Source of the DNA: Brevibacillus thermoruber 423
GTDB taxonomy: Bacteria > Bacillota > Bacilli > Brevibacillales > Brevibacillaceae
NCBI RefSeq assembly: GCF_000454065.1
Contig: NZ_ATNE01000001.1
Location: 684,501-748,500, forward strand
Length of the DNA stretch: 64,000 nucleotides
Direction: 5' to 3'
Below are positions 62,125 to 64,000 of the stretch, in pieces (within the stretch, counting starts at the first letter, position 1; the number at the start of each line of letters is the position of its first letter). The notes under the pieces were generated by a model. It ran no database searches. It worked only from the letters and a program-made list of their open reading frames with translations, and was not told where the DNA came from. Both the position numbers and the translations under genes were made by a program.

Positions 62125-63551
62125 GTCTTCTCCCCCTTTCCGAGCGAGGCGTACAGCGATTCGTAACGGGAAATGAACTGATCGTGGGTATACGCCGACA
62201 GGACGCGGCGCCGGCCGTTTTCTCCCATTTCCCGGCGCAGCGACTCGCTTTTGCACAGGGTGATGATGGCGCGGGCGATCTCTTTGTCGTCCAGCACCGG
62301 CACGACCAGCCCGGCGCGGCCTTCCACCCCGTCCGCCGCGCTGCCGTAGAGCAGTTCCCGGCAGCTTCCGACGTCGGTCGCCACGACCGGCTTGGCCGCC
62401 GCCATCGCCTCCAGGACGGCCAGCGGCTGCCCTTCGCTGATGCTGGTGAGAACGACCACGTCCAGCTTGCCGATGCGGGCCTTGACGTCGACGCTGCCCG
62501 TGAAGGTCAGGTCCCGCACGTCCAGCGTCTCCGCCAGCTCCACGCATTCGCGGTAGTAGTCCGGGTCTTCGTCGTACGGCCCCATGATGGTAAACGTCGC
62601 TTCCGGCACCTCCCGCTTGACCGCGGCGAAGCTCTGGATCATCGTCTTGATGTCCTTGATCGGCACCACCCGCACGATGGCGCCGATGTGAACGGCCGGA
62701 TCGTCCGCCGTTTTCCGCGGCAGGTCGGCGTACGCGTCCGCCTTGATGCCGTTGGGGATGATCGCGATTTTCGACGCGGGACATCCCAGCTCGATCTCGA
62801 TCTCCCGGTTGCGGTTGAACAGCGTCACCACCTGGTCGGCGTACTGGTAGGCGCAGCGGGCCAGGCCGTAAAAGTAGCGAATCCACAAGTCTTTGAAGTA
62901 GCCTTTGACCCAGTCCGCCTTGATGATCTCCTCCTCCCGCTCGCGGGAGTAGATGCCGTGCTCGGTCAAAAGCATCGGCCTGCCGTAGAGGTGCTTGCCC
63001 AGACTGGCGATGACGCCGGCGTACCCGGTCGAGACCGCGTGGTAGAGGTCCGCCTCGGGCAGCGGGTGGCGGAGAAGCTGCATCAGCGGCAGCAGCATGG
63101 AACGGACGGTCCAGAACAGCTCCCGAAACGGAAGCTGCTCGTACCGCTGTCTGGCCACATCGCTCAACAGGTCAAAGTAATCCTGGCTCATCAAAAATTC
63201 CGTGGACGCGTTCCAGCGCCCGCCGCGCAGCAGCCGAAACAGCGCCTCCCAATCGGTGTCCCGCTCGCCGACAATCAGCCCCTGCAGGGCGTCCCGCTCC
63301 TCGCCGCTCAGCTCAAACCGGCGGCCCCAGCGGCCTTCTTCCTGCAAAAAGGCGTCGAGAAACACCTCCCGCACCTCGCTCACATTGGCGGGCAGCCGGT
63401 AGGTGAATCTCCCCCTGTTTCGCTCCTCCGCTCCGATCGCGAAAATGACGAACTCGTGCCGGGGCATGGAGCTGATCACGTCATGAATCCAACTGGACAC
63501 GCCGCCGGTCACATACGGATAGGAACCTTCCGCGACAATGCAAATCTTCAT
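62100..63551 (-). CDS. pelF: Pel exopolysaccharide glycosyltransferase PelF
   Basis: The 483-residue GT4-family enzyme begins MKICIVAEGSYPYVTGGVSS with WIHDVI following, diagnostic of PelF. It contains LLTEHGIYSREREEEIIKAD, IPNGIKADAYADLPRK and the donor-site glutamates in LTSISEGQPLAVLEAMAAAK. PelF polymerises N-acetylated amino sugars from UDP donors in the cytosol. Its start overlaps the upstream gene's stop by four bases. Confidence 0.95.
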   Translation of the reverse strand: MKICIVAEGSYPYVTGGVSSWIHDVISSMPRHEFVIFAIGAEERNRGRFTYRLPANVSEVREVFLDAFLQEEGRWGRRFELSGEERDALQGLIVGERDTDWEALFRLLRGGRWNASTEFLMSQDYFDLLSDVARQRYEQLPFRELFWTVRSMLLPLMQLLRHPLPEADLYHAVSTGYAGVIASLGKHLYGRPMLLTEHGIYSREREEEIIKADWVKGYFKDLWIRYFYGLARCAYQYADQVVTLFNRNREIEIELGCPASKIAIIPNGIKADAYADLPRKTADDPAVHIGAIVRVVPIKDIKTMIQSFAAVKREVPEATFTIMGPYDEDPDYYRECVELAETLDVRDLTFTGSVDVKARIGKLDVVVLTSISEGQPLAVLEAMAAAKPVVATDVGSCRELLYGSAADGVEGRAGLVVPVLDDKEIARAIITLCKSESLRREMGENGRRRVLSAYTHDQFISRYESLYASLGKGEKTWRESAFN

Positions 63552-64000
63552 GGTTTCTCCGTCCAATCGATCGAAAAGATTTCATGATCCGCGCGCACCA
63601 GATAGGCGCCCTGCTCGATGCGCCGCACCTCGCACCGCTTCGTGCGCACGATGTTCCGGTCGGTCCGCAGCAGAAAGTACTGCGGGCCGGCAAAGCCGTT
63701 GATGTAGCCGTTTAAGCCGCCGGGACGCCGCTCAAAGACGGGCTGGCTCTCGAGCCACCGCCTTGCCTCGCCGCTCGCCTCCGCGGCGGTCATGGGGCGC
63801 AGCCAACCGTAGCGGTCCTGTACCAGTTCCAGGTACTCCTCCAGGCTCGTGTACAGATCGCGCCAGCTTCCATTGCCGCCCCGCACCTCGTCAATCACGT
63901 CGTCCGGGTGAACAAAGTGGGAAAAGATGCCATAGGCGGTGACCGCGTTGGCCATCATCCAGCGGTCGTACTCCCCGATCCGGTACCCGTAGGTCACGCG
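63548..64000 (-). CDS. Polysaccharide deacetylase-like DUF2194 protein, C-terminal part
   Basis: Only the last 150 residues are in the window: YGYRIGEYDRWMMANAVTAY, GIFSHFVHPDDVIDEVRGGN and a C-terminal beta region. The SHFVHPDD segment recalls the end of a carbohydrate-deacetylase barrel, as in the PelA-like proteins encoded upstream of pelF in Gram-positive Pel clusters. The gene extends past the right edge. Identification as DUF2194 is by context and this short sequence. Confidence 0.6.
   Translation of the reverse strand, partial: RVTYGYRIGEYDRWMMANAVTAYGIFSHFVHPDDVIDEVRGGNGSWRDLYTSLEEYLELVQDRYGWLRPMTAAEASGEARRWLESQPVFERRPGGLNGYINGFAGPQYFLLRTDRNIVRTKRCEVRRIEQGAYLVRADHEIFSIDWTEKP

Noticed and set aside
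1..64000. CRISPR arrays, tRNA and rRNA genes
   Set aside because: I looked for regularly spaced repeats and for tRNA or rRNA core sequences and saw none.

Overview
The window looks like a chromosome segment of an endospore-forming, GC-rich Bacillota (Bacilli, possibly Brevibacillus-like; this is an inference from gene content). Support comes from a gerA-gerB-gerC germination operon, a CotH-type protein, a DinR/LexA-type SOS box, a GlpP antiterminator, a T-box leader, a lysine riboswitch, a Rok-like DNA-binding protein and strong AGGAGG ribosome binding sites. No rRNA, tRNA or CRISPR array was recognised.

Layout. 0-5.4 kb is a formate/molybdopterin locus (mobB, moeA, DUF2294, OFA-family transporter, fdhD, mobA). 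Two of its transcription units carry leaders with a shared, unidentified sequence motif followed by a terminator. 5.5-9 kb holds a chemoreceptor, a Dps ferritin with a PerR-like box, and a Rok-like protein. 9.1-14.1 kb is a phage-like island: a UviB/BhlA-type holin with a frameshifted amidase, a lytic transglycosylase, a two-gene split sigma factor, an XRE repressor with palindromic operators, an ImmA-type protease and an S24/UmuD-like protein lacking catalytic residues. Two LexA boxes tie this island to DNA damage.

15-21.6 kb is a sugar-acid operon: an IclR regulator, a tripartite tricarboxylate-type transporter (TctCBA), KDG kinase, KDPG aldolase and a 2-hydroxyacid dehydrogenase, with a repeated operator before the regulator and before the operon. 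23.3-29.1 kb is a second sugar-acid locus under another IclR regulator: an FAH-family hydrolase and an SDR dehydrogenase on one strand, and a split UxaA-type dehydratase and an aldehyde dehydrogenase on the other. 30.5-34.5 kb is the germination receptor operon, whose GerC carries a run of about 18 glycines.

34.7-45.9 kb is an AT-rich, decaying island. It contains an amidase-domain gene with a stop codon in its signal peptide, a partial second copy of the aldehyde dehydrogenase interrupted by a degenerate IS21-family element, a secreted calcium-repeat lipase gene split by an intact IS21-family element, and an IS3-family remnant.

46-53.3 kb is a glycerol-3-phosphate region: glpD with a leader terminator, glpP, a HAD phosphatase, and an ABC importer that also has a leader terminator. 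53.5-57.4 kb pairs a lysine riboswitch/permease unit with an alaR-alaT operon preceded by a T-box whose specifier reads as an alanine codon. 57.5-64 kb is a Gram-positive Pel-type exopolysaccharide cluster (DUF2194, pelF, pelG) continuing into CotH, VTC-domain and DUF4956 genes.
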